Positions 13,217-22,693 of a DNA stretch of 24,551 nucleotides are shown piece after piece. Made by a program: the position numbers and the translations under genes. Every line of letters begins with the position of its first letter. Positions within the stretch are counted from its first letter, which is position 1. Source of the stretch: a virus; the IMG/VR virus record IMGVR_UViG_3300006916_000364, positions 1 through 24,551 of that record, one strand, 5' to 3'. Below the pieces are notes generated by a model. The model did no database searches. It was not told the DNA's origin and was given only the letters and a program-made list of their open reading frames with translations.

Positions 13217-14565
13217 TTTACTTTTATGTATTTCTTTTTCTTTACGGGTCTAAGCGACCCACCCATGTAGTAAGAACCCGTAGGTATATTCTTTTTAACA
13301 ACAGGGTATGGGAGATGTAGCGGTGAATCATCATAAAAGTCTTCTACATCAACATCCATCAGTCTGCTTTCTGGAAGTCCAAGCTCCTTGAGCTTTGCGT
13401 CAATCTTCGGTTTGATTCTTTTCGATGCCGCCAGAATTTCTTCTGCTGGCTCATCCATTTGCGTGTGATTAAACGCCAACTGTATATCCACAGGATCAAC
13501 ACCAAACATCTTAGCCATCAAGTCAGGGTTGCTGCCCATGTCATTGATATCGCCGTATGAAATCTTGTATGGACCCGTCGTTTTATTGTTAAGAACTTCT
13601 GCCTTACCGGATTCAATGTACTTGAGCATATATGGGTATGAGTCTGTGCTCATGTTTGGGATATCTATGATACCCCCCTCTGGCACAGCCTTGATCATCT
13701 CCCCCATAAGCCTTCCCTGAGAAAACTTAGACGCATCCTGCGTCTCGCCAACAATGTTTATCGAGTATGAGCCATCCCCAGAAGGATTTTTTCTTAGGGC
13801 TGCTCCACCGTAACCACTATCAGTCCTGTACTCCAGCAAAACATTTGGGTCTCCTGACTGATGAATTTTAAAGAGACCTATTGACTCTGGTGCGTCGATC
13901 TTCACATCCAGCTTAGTCCCCTTAGATATGGCCCTAGCAGCACTGTACATGTGATCTGCAATCTCATCAGTAAGGAGCCCGTCTTCATACATCTCTTCAG
14001 TGGCAGCAGCAACATCAGAAGTGATGTTCATTCTTTCAGATTCAGAGAGACCTGAGTTTGCTCTGAAGAAAGTGTTATCAATCCCTTCAGTAACATCTCC
14101 CCCAGATTCTATAGAGCTAATAACGTCTAGGATCTTGTCGGAACGGTTTCCGAAATTGTTCCTGACGTACTTAAACATTCTCTGAAGAGTCTCTGTTGGG
14201 ATCGGCGCCCAAGCCGCTGCTGCAAGAGCAGCAGCCTCACCGTATCGACCCTCAGATGCTGACTCGGATATACCCTTGACGTCTCCAGCTCCAGTAAGCT
14301 CACCAATAGGGTATACTGGGGTGATTCCCTGACCATAAGCTGGGTCAAAAGGTTTTCTTTCTTCGCCAAAGAATGTCTGCATGCCAGCCCTGCTCTGTCC
14401 AAGCATGGCATCATCCTTTGATGTGTAAACAGGCGCATCTCTAGAAACTCTCAAGGACGATGGCTGCATGTACTGAGTCATTCCAGAGGCTGGGCCTTGG
14501 CTTTGCTCAAGCATACGTAGCAGGTCGCGAGTGCGGCCACCATCCTGTAGTTTCCTTGTTCTCAC
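13213..14565 (-). CDS. Unknown virion-block protein, paralogue of the downstream gene
   Basis: 450 residues, the second member of the tandem pair. The N-terminal basic segment with GGRTRDLLRMLEQ, the QSRAGMQTFFG block and the C-terminal domain (GRLMGEMIKAVPEGG, STDSYPYMLKYI, SGKAEV) are shared with its neighbour at roughly one third to one half identity by eye, while the middle (about residues 120-230) differs and is Ser/Glu-rich here. The end is extremely basic (PVKKKKYIKVK) after a GGSLR motif. Both ends are joined to neighbours by ATGA overlaps, so both copies are expressed together. Function unknown. Confidence 0.65.
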   Translation of the reverse strand: MRTRKLQDGGRTRDLLRMLEQSQGPASGMTQYMQPSSLRVSRDAPVYTSKDDAMLGQSRAGMQTFFGEERKPFDPAYGQGITPVYPIGELTGAGDVKGISESASEGRYGEAAALAAAAWAPIPTETLQRMFKYVRNNFGNRSDKILDVISSIESGGDVTEGIDNTFFRANSGLSESERMNITSDVAAATEEMYEDGLLTDEIADHMYSAARAISKGTKLDVKIDAPESIGLFKIHQSGDPNVLLEYRTDSGYGGAALRKNPSGDGSYSINIVGETQDASKFSQGRLMGEMIKAVPEGGIIDIPNMSTDSYPYMLKYIESGKAEVLNNKTTGPYKISYGDINDMGSNPDLMAKMFGVDPVDIQLAFNHTQMDEPAEEILAASKRIKPKIDAKLKELGLPESRLMDVDVEDFYDDSPLHLPYPVVKKNIPTGSYYMGGSLRPVKKKKYIKVK

Positions 14566-14999
14566 TTTCTAGATTTCTCTATGGTTCGTCCAGCGAAGTA
14601 TGCACCGAACGAAGTCAACATCAATATCTCCAACAAAGATACGTATGAATCTTTGACGTTAAAGGGGAGCTCATCCATGCTATCCAGCACCATCGTAACC
14701 ATGAACATAGACATCAAGGCGATCAGGGTTACTGGTCTGATAAGCTTAGCAAGCTTTACGTCGCTGCCCATATCAGCCTTCCACCGCTCGCTTACATTGT
14801 TTTGAAACTGTACCTCAGCATCGAGGACTGCCTTAGCCTCAGCTGGGTCAACGCTATTGTCCATGTCGAGTAGGTTCTTTACAACTCCGAGGCCCCCGCT
14901 ATCAGGAAGCAGTTCTCCTACTGTATCGAGAACCTTGGGTGCCTTGTCCTTCAGCCATTTGCCTAGGTTGGTATCCTTGATTTTCTTTTTCTCCTCCAT
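14562..14999 (-). CDS. Holin-like membrane protein (3TM GTA-holin type)
   Basis: 145 residues. A soluble N-terminal half is followed by R72-W73-K-x-D-M (SERWKADMGSD), K85-x-IRPVTLIALM and two strong membrane helices at about 88-107 and 119-136, ending GAYFAGRTIEKSRK. The RW-x-x-D, RP and G-x-YF-x-x-R-x-x-E-K elements are those I know from the phage/gene-transfer-agent holin family (GTA_holin_3TM). Such proteins would form the membrane lesion at lysis. Only two helices are obvious here. It starts two bases after the stop of the 1629-residue gene and overlaps the next gene by ATGA; no endolysin is recognised in the window. Confidence 0.7.
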   Translation of the reverse strand: MEEKKKIKDTNLGKWLKDKAPKVLDTVGELLPDSGGLGVVKNLLDMDNSVDPAEAKAVLDAEVQFQNNVSERWKADMGSDVKLAKLIRPVTLIALMSMFMVTMVLDSMDELPFNVKDSYVSLLEILMLTSFGAYFAGRTIEKSRK

Positions 15000-15001
15000 G
15001 C

Positions 15002-18000
15002 TTATGGTCTTGGCGGGGTTAGTGGTTTGTATACTCCAGCGAAGATGCCCTCTGCTTGACGCTCGCTAACCCTAGCGTACTGCCTCATGGTTGCAATGAT
15101 ATCATTCTTGCTCACACCAAGTCTGTTCGCCGACATAGCATACTTGTGCATCTCTTCTTGTATAGATCGGTTTGCTTCGTAAGCTTGGTTCTCGTCACTG
15201 TACTTCAGCGAGTTAGCATCCGACAGTCTCTCCTTGAACTTAACCATCTGGAATCCAAGCTGCTGGTTGACGTCAACGTTGTAGGGCTTGAATCCAGTGA
15301 GTTGACCACCAATCTCAGCTGGATCTGCACCACTGTCGTACACCTTACGCAATGACGTTATCGTTCCGGGCTCTACAACTTCGTACATATAAGACATGAC
15401 GTCCGTAATCTGCTGAGCCTGTGGTGATTCTGGATTGTATATGGGCTTGCCGTAGTCGTTTACGTTTCTGCTGACGTTCACAAGTCTTCTGGTCAGGATC
15501 TCTTCGCCAACGAATGGCTCTATAATGGTGAACAGTCCAGTAGCAAATGATTCGATCCCATCCTCCCCTCTCATAAAGGCATTCCCGATCTTGTCGAAGT
15601 GCCCGTAAGGATCTGATGATGAGAAGTCTATGTATGAGAACTTTCCGTCCTTGAGGTCGTATGGTATGATCTTAGAGTTCTGGCTCCAAGGGGCCATGAA
15701 CATTCTCAGGTCCTCCTGTCTTTGCTGTTCTTGTTCATTGTCAAGAAGCTCACCAGCCGCCCCCATCATCCCAGCACCAACAGCGCTTCCAGCCATGCCA
15801 GTAACGGCGTTCTTCATGCCTACGTATGTAGTCACACCAGCCATGCGCTTAGCGCCGATTGCCCTAATCTTTGGGTTGTCTGATGCCAGCTCAGCCTTGG
15901 CTTGAGCCATAGTATTCCACGCAACTCTATATGACTCCGCTTGGAATGATACAAAGTTTCCCATGATCGGGAATCTGCGAATCATCTGCACGGCTTCAGG
16001 AACCCTGCTGTATGTAGGGTACGTGTTCTTAACGAGCTCAGACACATAGCCGTCTAGCTCAGCCCTCTCCTGTTCGTTGAGCTGATCTGGCGTCTTGCCG
16101 AACATGGCCTCAGAATATCTGTTACTCTCGTTTTCAAACGCAACAATCTTGAAGAAGTCATCCTCCGCTTGATACAGGTCCTCAATTTTCTTTGCACCTA
16201 CACGTGCCTTTCTTAGCGCCTTGTCCTTGAGGCTAAGACCCTTGTCATTCATGCGCCGAGCAAGAGCCTCGTCCATGTTGGCGTCCTTGAACATATCTCT
16301 TATCTCCCCAACAGCTGCGCTCTGCTTTACGATACCAAGCTCAACATATCTATTCATGCGATCCTGCCATTCTTTAGACCCTCCGGCTAAGTCAGCCTTG
16401 AGTGCTTGGTATGCAGTATTCATCTGGGTGAGATCAGTGTGGCCATTAGCCCACATGAATCCGAGGTTACCTACAACGTTCTTAGAGTGCGTTGCAACAG
16501 ACCCAATGGTCTTAGCCCACTTGACGGTACCTATAGCCTTCATGTAGGTCTGCATAAATGAACTCATCTGATCTCCAGACTTGTTGAACTCTGCCGCTAT
16601 CTCTGGCGTAGTGTACAGTCCGTTTAGCGGAGCCATAGCTTCGCTGTTTTCAGAAGCTATCTGCGCAGTGTATGGGCCATTGGGCTTGTCAAACAAGAAT
16701 ACACCCTTGCCGTTCTCCTTTACTTTGTTGAGGAACCTAGCCGACTCTGCCGTCTGCGTCATCTTAAGTACAGAAGCGGCGAAGTTTTGTGCGGGGTCAG
16801 TGTACTCCCCCATCAAAGCACGAATCTCCTTGGGGATATCCTTACGCTCTTTGAGGATGTTGGTATTCTTACTGTCACTAGCTGCGGTAACAAAGGCCTT
16901 TGCGTCGTCTGGACTGAGGTACTTATCGATGTACCCATTAACAACCGACTCAAGGTATGCTTCTGCATCCAATCCCTGTGGGTTCTTGCTTGCGTCAATG
17001 TAATCGATGCCTGCCTGAGCACGCTCTCTTTCTCTGATTACATTCTTGGCAGCGTTGATTCTTTCCTCGCCAACCTTATCCTTCCAGTTCTTGTTGGTGA
17101 ACACCTCGTAAGATCTAGTCAAGTACTGACCAAGGTTTGAGATGACATTGTCGATCTCAGAGTCAGGCACCACGCCAAGATTGATGAGGTCGATAGACAA
17201 CTTGTCGATCTGATTTCTCATCTCTTGAGACAACCCAGCAAACTCGTCAGGCAAGCGGTTCAGTCCCTCTCCACCGCGCAAGGCGTCGTCGAAGTCTGCA
17301 AGCAACACATCCTCATCACCCTTAAACTTCTTAAGCAGTCTGTTGAACTCACGGATATGCTGCTGAGCCACATTAGCTGACTTAGCAATATTTGCCTCTC
17401 TCTGCTCCCTATCACGAAACATGCTGCGCGGCATAAAGCCGCGAGCAGAGAAGAATCTACGACGCAAACCCTCAGTCTTATCCTTCAGTCCCTTACCCTT
17501 TACGTATACGCCTTCTTTTTCGAGAGCTTCTCTGTGGGCCGATGGACTTTCAACAGGGCCAGCTCTTACTGGGGAGACTGGCTCTTGGGTAGGCTGCGTA
17601 GGTGCTTGCTCAGATACTTGAGCTGCTTGCTTCTCGGCAACTGGCGCAGCTTCTGTAGGTTGGCCAGCGAGTTCTTGTTCTTTTCTTCTGACATATTCAT
17701 CATGTTCTCTTTGGAATTCTTCGTCTTGCTCTAGCGCTTCGTTTACTGCTTGTTCTTGTTGTGGCGTCTGAGCCTGATCAAGAAGGATCTGATATGCAGC
17801 GTCTTGTGCGTCCTGACCCTCAAGCATAACTGTCTTACCCTCCGCATCCTTAAGCGATACGCGAGTGACATTCCCGTCATCGTCGTATTCAATACCGCGA
17901 GTAGGGATGTCACGTTGAATCCCATACTCATTACCACCGTATATGAGAGTTCCGTCAGGAGTGACTTCAACGCCAGCTTGATCTTCTGCAAGGTTAAGTT

Positions 18001-19891
18001 CTGAGATTGGTTTGTCCATAACCTCAGCGGCATTGCCGAGATCAATAATACGCTCATCAGTTTCGATTACAACCCTGTCACCAAACTCAGTGTCCCTCCT
18101 AAGCTCACCGCGAGTCCCGTCCTCCATGACCACTACGCGGCCAAGCTGCTCGGATACAGATGGGGCTTCGACATCCTCAGTAGAGGCAGTCACTTGCTCA
18201 TCATATCTAGCATTGATCGTTTCGATCTGAGATTCTACGTTCTTGAGTCTGCGCTTAGCTGTAGCCGTGGCCTTACCTTCAAGCTGCTGTCTTTCGTACT
18301 CAAGGTTGACCAATAGCTTCCTGTCTTGTTCGGAAAACTCGGATGGTATGTCCTTGGAAATCTGATACTTACGGCCCCGCTCTTCAAGCATAGCTTGAAC
18401 CTCTGGGTCGTTGCTAATCTCTATGTTGATACCCCCCATCTCCTCGTCTGTCACATCATTAAGCAACTCCATTAGAGTCTTTCTTGTGACAGCACCTCCG
18501 TTTACTTTGTACTCTCCTTTGGGCGCCTCAGTGTTGAGCTGATCGAGCACATCTTGCTGATCTTGCTTACCCTCAACTGGACGAGGCTTACCTTCTACTG
18601 CGTCTTGTACCCTAGCGCTTGCGAGAGTAAATGGCGTTTGAACCACGCCGGGACCGGCTTCCATTAAACCCTCTACAATGCTTGGCTCTTGTCCAGATAG
18701 GACTTGAGCCCCCATCTCACCACCAAATCCAGTAGCCGCCTCACCAGCAGCCGTAACTCCAGTTGTTGCAAACGCAGATCTGCCAGCTTGCTTCATGACC
18801 TTTGCCCCCCTAGAAAGAGCGGCGCCACCAAAGGCATCGACAGCAGCAATCGTACCACCACGGATGGCAGACCGCTTCCGAATTTCGCGAAGCTTGTTTT
18901 CGTCTTGTAAAATTGGGCCTACGTTTTCGTACGTAAACTCCTTGTCGCCAAGCTCCTCCTTAAGGAAGTCCACAAACGAAGAGGCAACCTCTACTGTAGC
19001 TCCTGCAGCGCCGAAAGCAAAAGGAAGACTAGCCGCAGCCCCGATAGTGGCACCAGCTGGAGCGGTGACTGGAGCCAGCGGCCCACCTCCAAGACCAGCT
19101 AATGCACCGCCAGCAGTGCCGCCAGTCATAATTGCCATTGCATTAGTAGCCGACGTCTGATTAAGCATGCCAGAGGTGGAGCTTAGCAAAACTTCAGCCA
19201 TGGCCTGAGGATTCTTGTATGTTGCTGTCAGCCAGCCCCATGCCCCGCCACCATTGTCGCTCATCGTCTTATAAAAAGAGGCGGTCTCATCAGACTGCCC
19301 TATATCCCGCATCTTGTTGTCGTATTCGTTGACGCTAGACACCAACTGTCTTATGGACTCGTCAGATATAGACATATCTCCAACGGCCATAGCATATGGG
19401 ATAGGGACTAAGTCTCCCGTTGCGAGACCCTGACCCCAAGCGCGGGCCATATCGTCAAAGACATCGCCAATACCGCCCATACTATTGACGAGATCTCCAA
19501 ACGATCCGTCAAGGTACTGGGTCTCTACTTGGTCAGCGGTAGTTACTGCAGGAGAAACCGAATCTCCACTCTCGACGGCCTGAGGCTGAGCTGTACCTGA
19601 GGTAAACGCCGTAGAATCCATGGCCGAAACTGGCGCCGAGACTGGTTGCGGAGGTAGTTCGGCTTTTTCTTTTTTTTTTACGTCGAAGAACTGAGCGTAG
19701 AAATCGTCTGCGCTCTTCGTGTACAGGCCTTGAGACAACAATCCGTCGTACAACTTCTTCTGAGCCTCAGGCGTAGAGAACTGCACAGCAAATTCTTCAT
19801 ATGATTTGGTGTACAATCCCTGCTCGCTCAACCCATTGTATAGGTTCTGGTGAGCCTGACTAAATGTAGGTTTTTTTGTTGGATCAGTCAT
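15002..19891 (-). CDS. Giant internal virion / DNA-ejection-type protein (1629 aa)
   Basis: 1629 residues, by far the largest gene. The N-terminus carries two near-identical copies of LY-x-GL-x-x-QGLYTKS-x-x-x-F-x-x-QF (residues 17-38 and 47-68). Residues about 248-305 form a long Gly/Ala-rich hydrophobic stretch able to insert in membranes. The middle (600-780) is charged and helical, with a Pro/Gln/Ala-rich linker. Around 1287-1332 a segment (YPTYSRVPE, RFPIMGNFVSFQAESYRVAWN) resembles, from memory, large polyvalent protein associated domain 38 (LPD38) of phages. Size, place after two smaller internal-virion-type proteins and before the holin match the gp14-gp15-gp16 order of T7-like phages, where the largest protein lines the DNA-ejection channel. 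No transglycosylase motif was found. Confidence 0.65.
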   Translation of the reverse strand: MTDPTKKPTFSQAHQNLYNGLSEQGLYTKSYEEFAVQFSTPEAQKKLYDGLLSQGLYTKSADDFYAQFFDVKKKEKAELPPQPVSAPVSAMDSTAFTSGTAQPQAVESGDSVSPAVTTADQVETQYLDGSFGDLVNSMGGIGDVFDDMARAWGQGLATGDLVPIPYAMAVGDMSISDESIRQLVSSVNEYDNKMRDIGQSDETASFYKTMSDNGGGAWGWLTATYKNPQAMAEVLLSSTSGMLNQTSATNAMAIMTGGTAGGALAGLGGGPLAPVTAPAGATIGAAASLPFAFGAAGATVEVASSFVDFLKEELGDKEFTYENVGPILQDENKLREIRKRSAIRGGTIAAVDAFGGAALSRGAKVMKQAGRSAFATTGVTAAGEAATGFGGEMGAQVLSGQEPSIVEGLMEAGPGVVQTPFTLASARVQDAVEGKPRPVEGKQDQQDVLDQLNTEAPKGEYKVNGGAVTRKTLMELLNDVTDEEMGGINIEISNDPEVQAMLEERGRKYQISKDIPSEFSEQDRKLLVNLEYERQQLEGKATATAKRRLKNVESQIETINARYDEQVTASTEDVEAPSVSEQLGRVVVMEDGTRGELRRDTEFGDRVVIETDERIIDLGNAAEVMDKPISELNLAEDQAGVEVTPDGTLIYGGNEYGIQRDIPTRGIEYDDDGNVTRVSLKDAEGKTVMLEGQDAQDAAYQILLDQAQTPQQEQAVNEALEQDEEFQREHDEYVRRKEQELAGQPTEAAPVAEKQAAQVSEQAPTQPTQEPVSPVRAGPVESPSAHREALEKEGVYVKGKGLKDKTEGLRRRFFSARGFMPRSMFRDREQREANIAKSANVAQQHIREFNRLLKKFKGDEDVLLADFDDALRGGEGLNRLPDEFAGLSQEMRNQIDKLSIDLINLGVVPDSEIDNVISNLGQYLTRSYEVFTNKNWKDKVGEERINAAKNVIRERERAQAGIDYIDASKNPQGLDAEAYLESVVNGYIDKYLSPDDAKAFVTAASDSKNTNILKERKDIPKEIRALMGEYTDPAQNFAASVLKMTQTAESARFLNKVKENGKGVFLFDKPNGPYTAQIASENSEAMAPLNGLYTTPEIAAEFNKSGDQMSSFMQTYMKAIGTVKWAKTIGSVATHSKNVVGNLGFMWANGHTDLTQMNTAYQALKADLAGGSKEWQDRMNRYVELGIVKQSAAVGEIRDMFKDANMDEALARRMNDKGLSLKDKALRKARVGAKKIEDLYQAEDDFFKIVAFENESNRYSEAMFGKTPDQLNEQERAELDGYVSELVKNTYPTYSRVPEAVQMIRRFPIMGNFVSFQAESYRVAWNTMAQAKAELASDNPKIRAIGAKRMAGVTTYVGMKNAVTGMAGSAVGAGMMGAAGELLDNEQEQQRQEDLRMFMAPWSQNSKIIPYDLKDGKFSYIDFSSSDPYGHFDKIGNAFMRGEDGIESFATGLFTIIEPFVGEEILTRRLVNVSRNVNDYGKPIYNPESPQAQQITDVMSYMYEVVEPGTITSLRKVYDSGADPAEIGGQLTGFKPYNVDVNQQLGFQMVKFKERLSDANSLKYSDENQAYEANRSIQEEMHKYAMSANRLGVSKNDIIATMRQYARVSERQAEGIFAGVYKPLTPPRP

Positions 19892-19897
19892 TGCCTA

Positions 19898-21577
19898 TTA
19901 ATAATCATCAAACAAACCGCCGCTCTTTACTGCCTCCTCGACCTGTCCAACAGCGTCGTCAACGGTGTTTTTAGCCTGCTCATTTGGCCCATAAACTATT
20001 CCGGACTGCAAACCATCAAGAGTAATGTTTGGGTCCTTATACACCCTTCTAATCGCTTGAAGGATAGATTGAACAGAGTCTCTATCTCTCCACTTATCGA
20101 GCACGATAGTTTTAACCTTGTCGTATTGTGAACCAGTCTTCTTTACTGAGAGGTCTAGCAGAACCACCTTGCCGTTAGACAAGAAGCCAATCTCTTTTGG
20201 TTGAATCTCAAACTGAACTGGTTCAAGGGCGCTATCGCCAAGAGCATATCTAGTCTCGTCAATTCTTCTCTTGAGCTGCAAGGCCTCTTCTGAGTTCTTG
20301 TCACTCATAGAGTCATAGCTCTCCTCCATAGATCTGAGCTGTCTGTGCTCTTCGCCAGCGCGGGGGTTGTCGATAACAATGGTTTCTTTCTTCTTGCCCA
20401 AAGAAGACAAGACATATGAATTACCATTTACCCCACTGTACATCTCGAACTGATCGATAGGCACAAGAACCCCATCTTCATCTGTCTCCATAAGCTCTCC
20501 CGTCCTCAAGTACTCAAGTCCGTCGAGAGTAAATGACTGCTTGCTGTCAAAGTCAGACTTAAATATATCTGCCTCTCTTTCAGAAACACTCTTCTTAGAC
20601 TCATCCTCCTCCACAATAAAGCGAGAAGATTCAGCCATCTGCTTTACAAGCTCTTTGTTTATGTCAGATATGTACTGAGACTGCATCTGATATGCAGGGT
20701 TGTTAATGTCACCCTGAATGTAAGCCGTAACAAGCCCTTCATTATCCCTCATGGCATCAGTAAAGAGGTTGCTTACAGCCCATGCTCTCGCAGCAGCAGA
20801 GTCTTCGTTCTCTACACCGCCAGACACTATGCCTTCAGCCACTCTATACGCTTCATTTTTATTCCAAGAGTCCTTGTTAAACGCCTTGGCTGCAGATCTA
20901 ACTGTACCCTCACCAATCTGAGTGGCACTCTTGCCATACCGAGCTTGAGTGGGTACAGTAAACGTAGTGGGGTTAGCCCACAATTCCCAGCTAGTGATGT
21001 CCTGCCAATCACCAGTCGGTTCCCCAGTCTCTGGGTCAACAGACTTAAACACAACCGTCCCGTCTGCCCCCATCTGAGTGGTAATACCACTACCTTCAAA
21101 TTGTTGCTGAGCCTGAATCATAGATTGAGGAGACGCGGCGGACTGTAGATATACCGGTAGCTGCTCGTTAAACTTAGCCGCTTGCGATGGGTCGGTGGAA
21201 ACGCCGTTGTAAGTCTCTCGGCTCTGCTGAACCTCATCGCTATTGTGTGAGGCGTAGGTGTTGAACCAGTTCGCGATGTCCTGTACGGCTCTACGTGCAG
21301 CGACAGGATCGTCAATAGCGAAGTTGTTTATGTCCTGCAACTTCTGATTGTAGTAGTCACTAAAGTGTTGACGCAGTGGGGGGATAAGCTTTGATACGTC
21401 ATAACCCTCAGCCTCAGATAGCATCTTATCCGCAGCCTTTTGGCGTGCGTTCATCTGATCTACTATGGCTTTTTTCTGCGCAGCTTGAGCTGCCTGCTGA
21501 GCCTTGAGGCTGTTGACAAGTCCAGACATGTCTGGCCCCTCCACAGACTTAAGCGGTGCTGTATACGCTACTGGCAT
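19898..21577 (-). CDS. Internal virion-type structural protein (559 aa)
   Basis: 559 residues, acidic, no signal peptide or membrane helix. The N-terminal 60 residues are a Gln/Ala/Lys-rich helix with coiled-coil character (LKAQQAAQAAQKKAIVDQMN), then DVSKLIPPLRQHFSDYYNQKL and a mixed alpha/beta body with a beta-rich middle (PTTFTVPTQARYG). No enzyme motif is visible. Its position between a gp14-like and a giant gp16-like protein suggests the middle component (gp15-like) of an ejection assembly; this is inference from order and size. The start overlaps the upstream stop by one base (TAATG), and six bases separate it from the giant gene. Confidence 0.6.
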   Translation of the reverse strand: MPVAYTAPLKSVEGPDMSGLVNSLKAQQAAQAAQKKAIVDQMNARQKAADKMLSEAEGYDVSKLIPPLRQHFSDYYNQKLQDINNFAIDDPVAARRAVQDIANWFNTYASHNSDEVQQSRETYNGVSTDPSQAAKFNEQLPVYLQSAASPQSMIQAQQQFEGSGITTQMGADGTVVFKSVDPETGEPTGDWQDITSWELWANPTTFTVPTQARYGKSATQIGEGTVRSAAKAFNKDSWNKNEAYRVAEGIVSGGVENEDSAAARAWAVSNLFTDAMRDNEGLVTAYIQGDINNPAYQMQSQYISDINKELVKQMAESSRFIVEEDESKKSVSEREADIFKSDFDSKQSFTLDGLEYLRTGELMETDEDGVLVPIDQFEMYSGVNGNSYVLSSLGKKKETIVIDNPRAGEEHRQLRSMEESYDSMSDKNSEEALQLKRRIDETRYALGDSALEPVQFEIQPKEIGFLSNGKVVLLDLSVKKTGSQYDKVKTIVLDKWRDRDSVQSILQAIRRVYKDPNITLDGLQSGIVYGPNEQAKNTVDDAVGQVEEAVKSGGLFDDY

Positions 21578-22656
21578 TACTCTATTTCAATCTCAATTTC
21601 TTTCTGTCCAACCTGAAAGTTAGGTGAATTCAAGAAATTAAGCAGTTCTGCAACTCTTTTTACTTCTTCTGGAGCGTCTGGATTTGACTCCAAGAATTTG
21701 TTCAGCACATCAACCGCCTCCATCGTGCTGTTTGTTTGATCTGGGTTAAGCACAACCTCCTCTCCTGTAAGCTCTGCTTCTTTCTCTCCAGTCTCCTCAT
21801 CAATCAGAGCCTTCTTGTTGGTGTCATGATTAAACTCACCACCCGTCATGTATAGCTGGTTCTTGAGTGAGCCCCCATGTTCCCTTAAGCGCTTTTTAAA
21901 GGCTTCTTTCCCCAACACATCCATTGTGGCAGTCAGGTCAGATGATGGAATAAATGAACCTGAGTCTTGGCCTGCAGTGCTTAGACCGAGCTGTTGTGCG
22001 GTTTTTGCTGTGTCACCACTCGGAGCCCCGTACCCCATCATGCCGTAATATGTGCCAACACCCTCTCCTATAGCTCCAATGCCTTGCTGCAACGCCTCTG
22101 TTCCGGCTGCATAGCCTAAGCTAGCTGCCGTCTGGCCTTCGCGTCGCAGCTGCTCCTGAAGTCCTCTTTCACTTCCAATGTTTAAGTCACTAATCTGTTG
22201 CTCTCTAAGTATGTTGGCTTTGCTGTACCCCTCTGCCAAATCAGCCAGTCGCTGCTGTGCTGCCGTCGACTGCTGAGCCGCAGCAAACTCTGACTGAGCA
22301 AGCTGACGAGAAAGAGACGGTGCTATATTAGCTATAGCAGCAGAAGATCTTGTGGGGTCTTGAACGCCCGAAGCTATAGCCTGTTGAGACAAAGCAAGGT
22401 TCTGTTCTCTGAGGTTCTTTATAGCCTCAGCACCTTGAGTCTTCTGCGCTTCAAGGAGATCTCTTGATTCCTGAGTGATGCCAAATTGAGGACCTGTCTG
22501 GTACTGAAGATCATCGAGACGCTTCATTGCATCCTGTGCAATCTGCTCGCCTGCTTCTCTTTGCTTCTTGGCCCTTACCCCCTTAGCGATGGCCTGACCG
22601 CCCTTTACGGCGACTTGTGTTCCCGCTGCTATTAATGCTGCTGTTACTAATGGCAT
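21577..22656 (-). CDS. Internal virion-type protein (359 aa, gp14-like position)
   Basis: 359 residues. The N-terminus is a hydrophobic Ala/Gly-rich helix (AALIAAGTQVAVKGGQAIAKG) typical of the small internal virion proteins of podoviruses, followed by a long Gln/Ala-rich helical region (to about residue 170), a Gly-rich linker and a C-terminal part with HGGSLKNQLYMTGGEFNHDTN and ALIDEETGEKEAELTGEE, a segment I associate with virion proteins of Bacteroidota phages. Probably a membrane-active ejection protein; no search was done. Its ATG lies only four bases after a perfect -7 promoter element, so it may have a leaderless transcript of its own. Confidence 0.6.
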   Translation of the reverse strand: MPLVTAALIAAGTQVAVKGGQAIAKGVRAKKQREAGEQIAQDAMKRLDDLQYQTGPQFGITQESRDLLEAQKTQGAEAIKNLREQNLALSQQAIASGVQDPTRSSAAIANIAPSLSRQLAQSEFAAAQQSTAAQQRLADLAEGYSKANILREQQISDLNIGSERGLQEQLRREGQTAASLGYAAGTEALQQGIGAIGEGVGTYYGMMGYGAPSGDTAKTAQQLGLSTAGQDSGSFIPSSDLTATMDVLGKEAFKKRLREHGGSLKNQLYMTGGEFNHDTNKKALIDEETGEKEAELTGEEVVLNPDQTNSTMEAVDVLNKFLESNPDAPEEVKRVAELLNFLNSPNFQVGQKEIEIEIE

Positions 22657-22659
22657 AAT

Positions 22660-22693
22660 GCAAATATAGTTATTATTACTTAGAGTGGTCTAA
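22660..22693 (-). promoter_or_regulatory. Candidate promoter TTAG-N21-TATATTTGC for the internal virion genes
   Basis: On the - strand, TTAG (22693-22690), 21 bases, TATATTTG (22668-22661) then C. It sits partly in the end of the upstream gene and partly in the 19-base gap. Transcription would start about 22657, next to the ATG at 22656. Layout and -7 sequence are identical to the candidate at 11834-11867. Confidence 0.55.
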
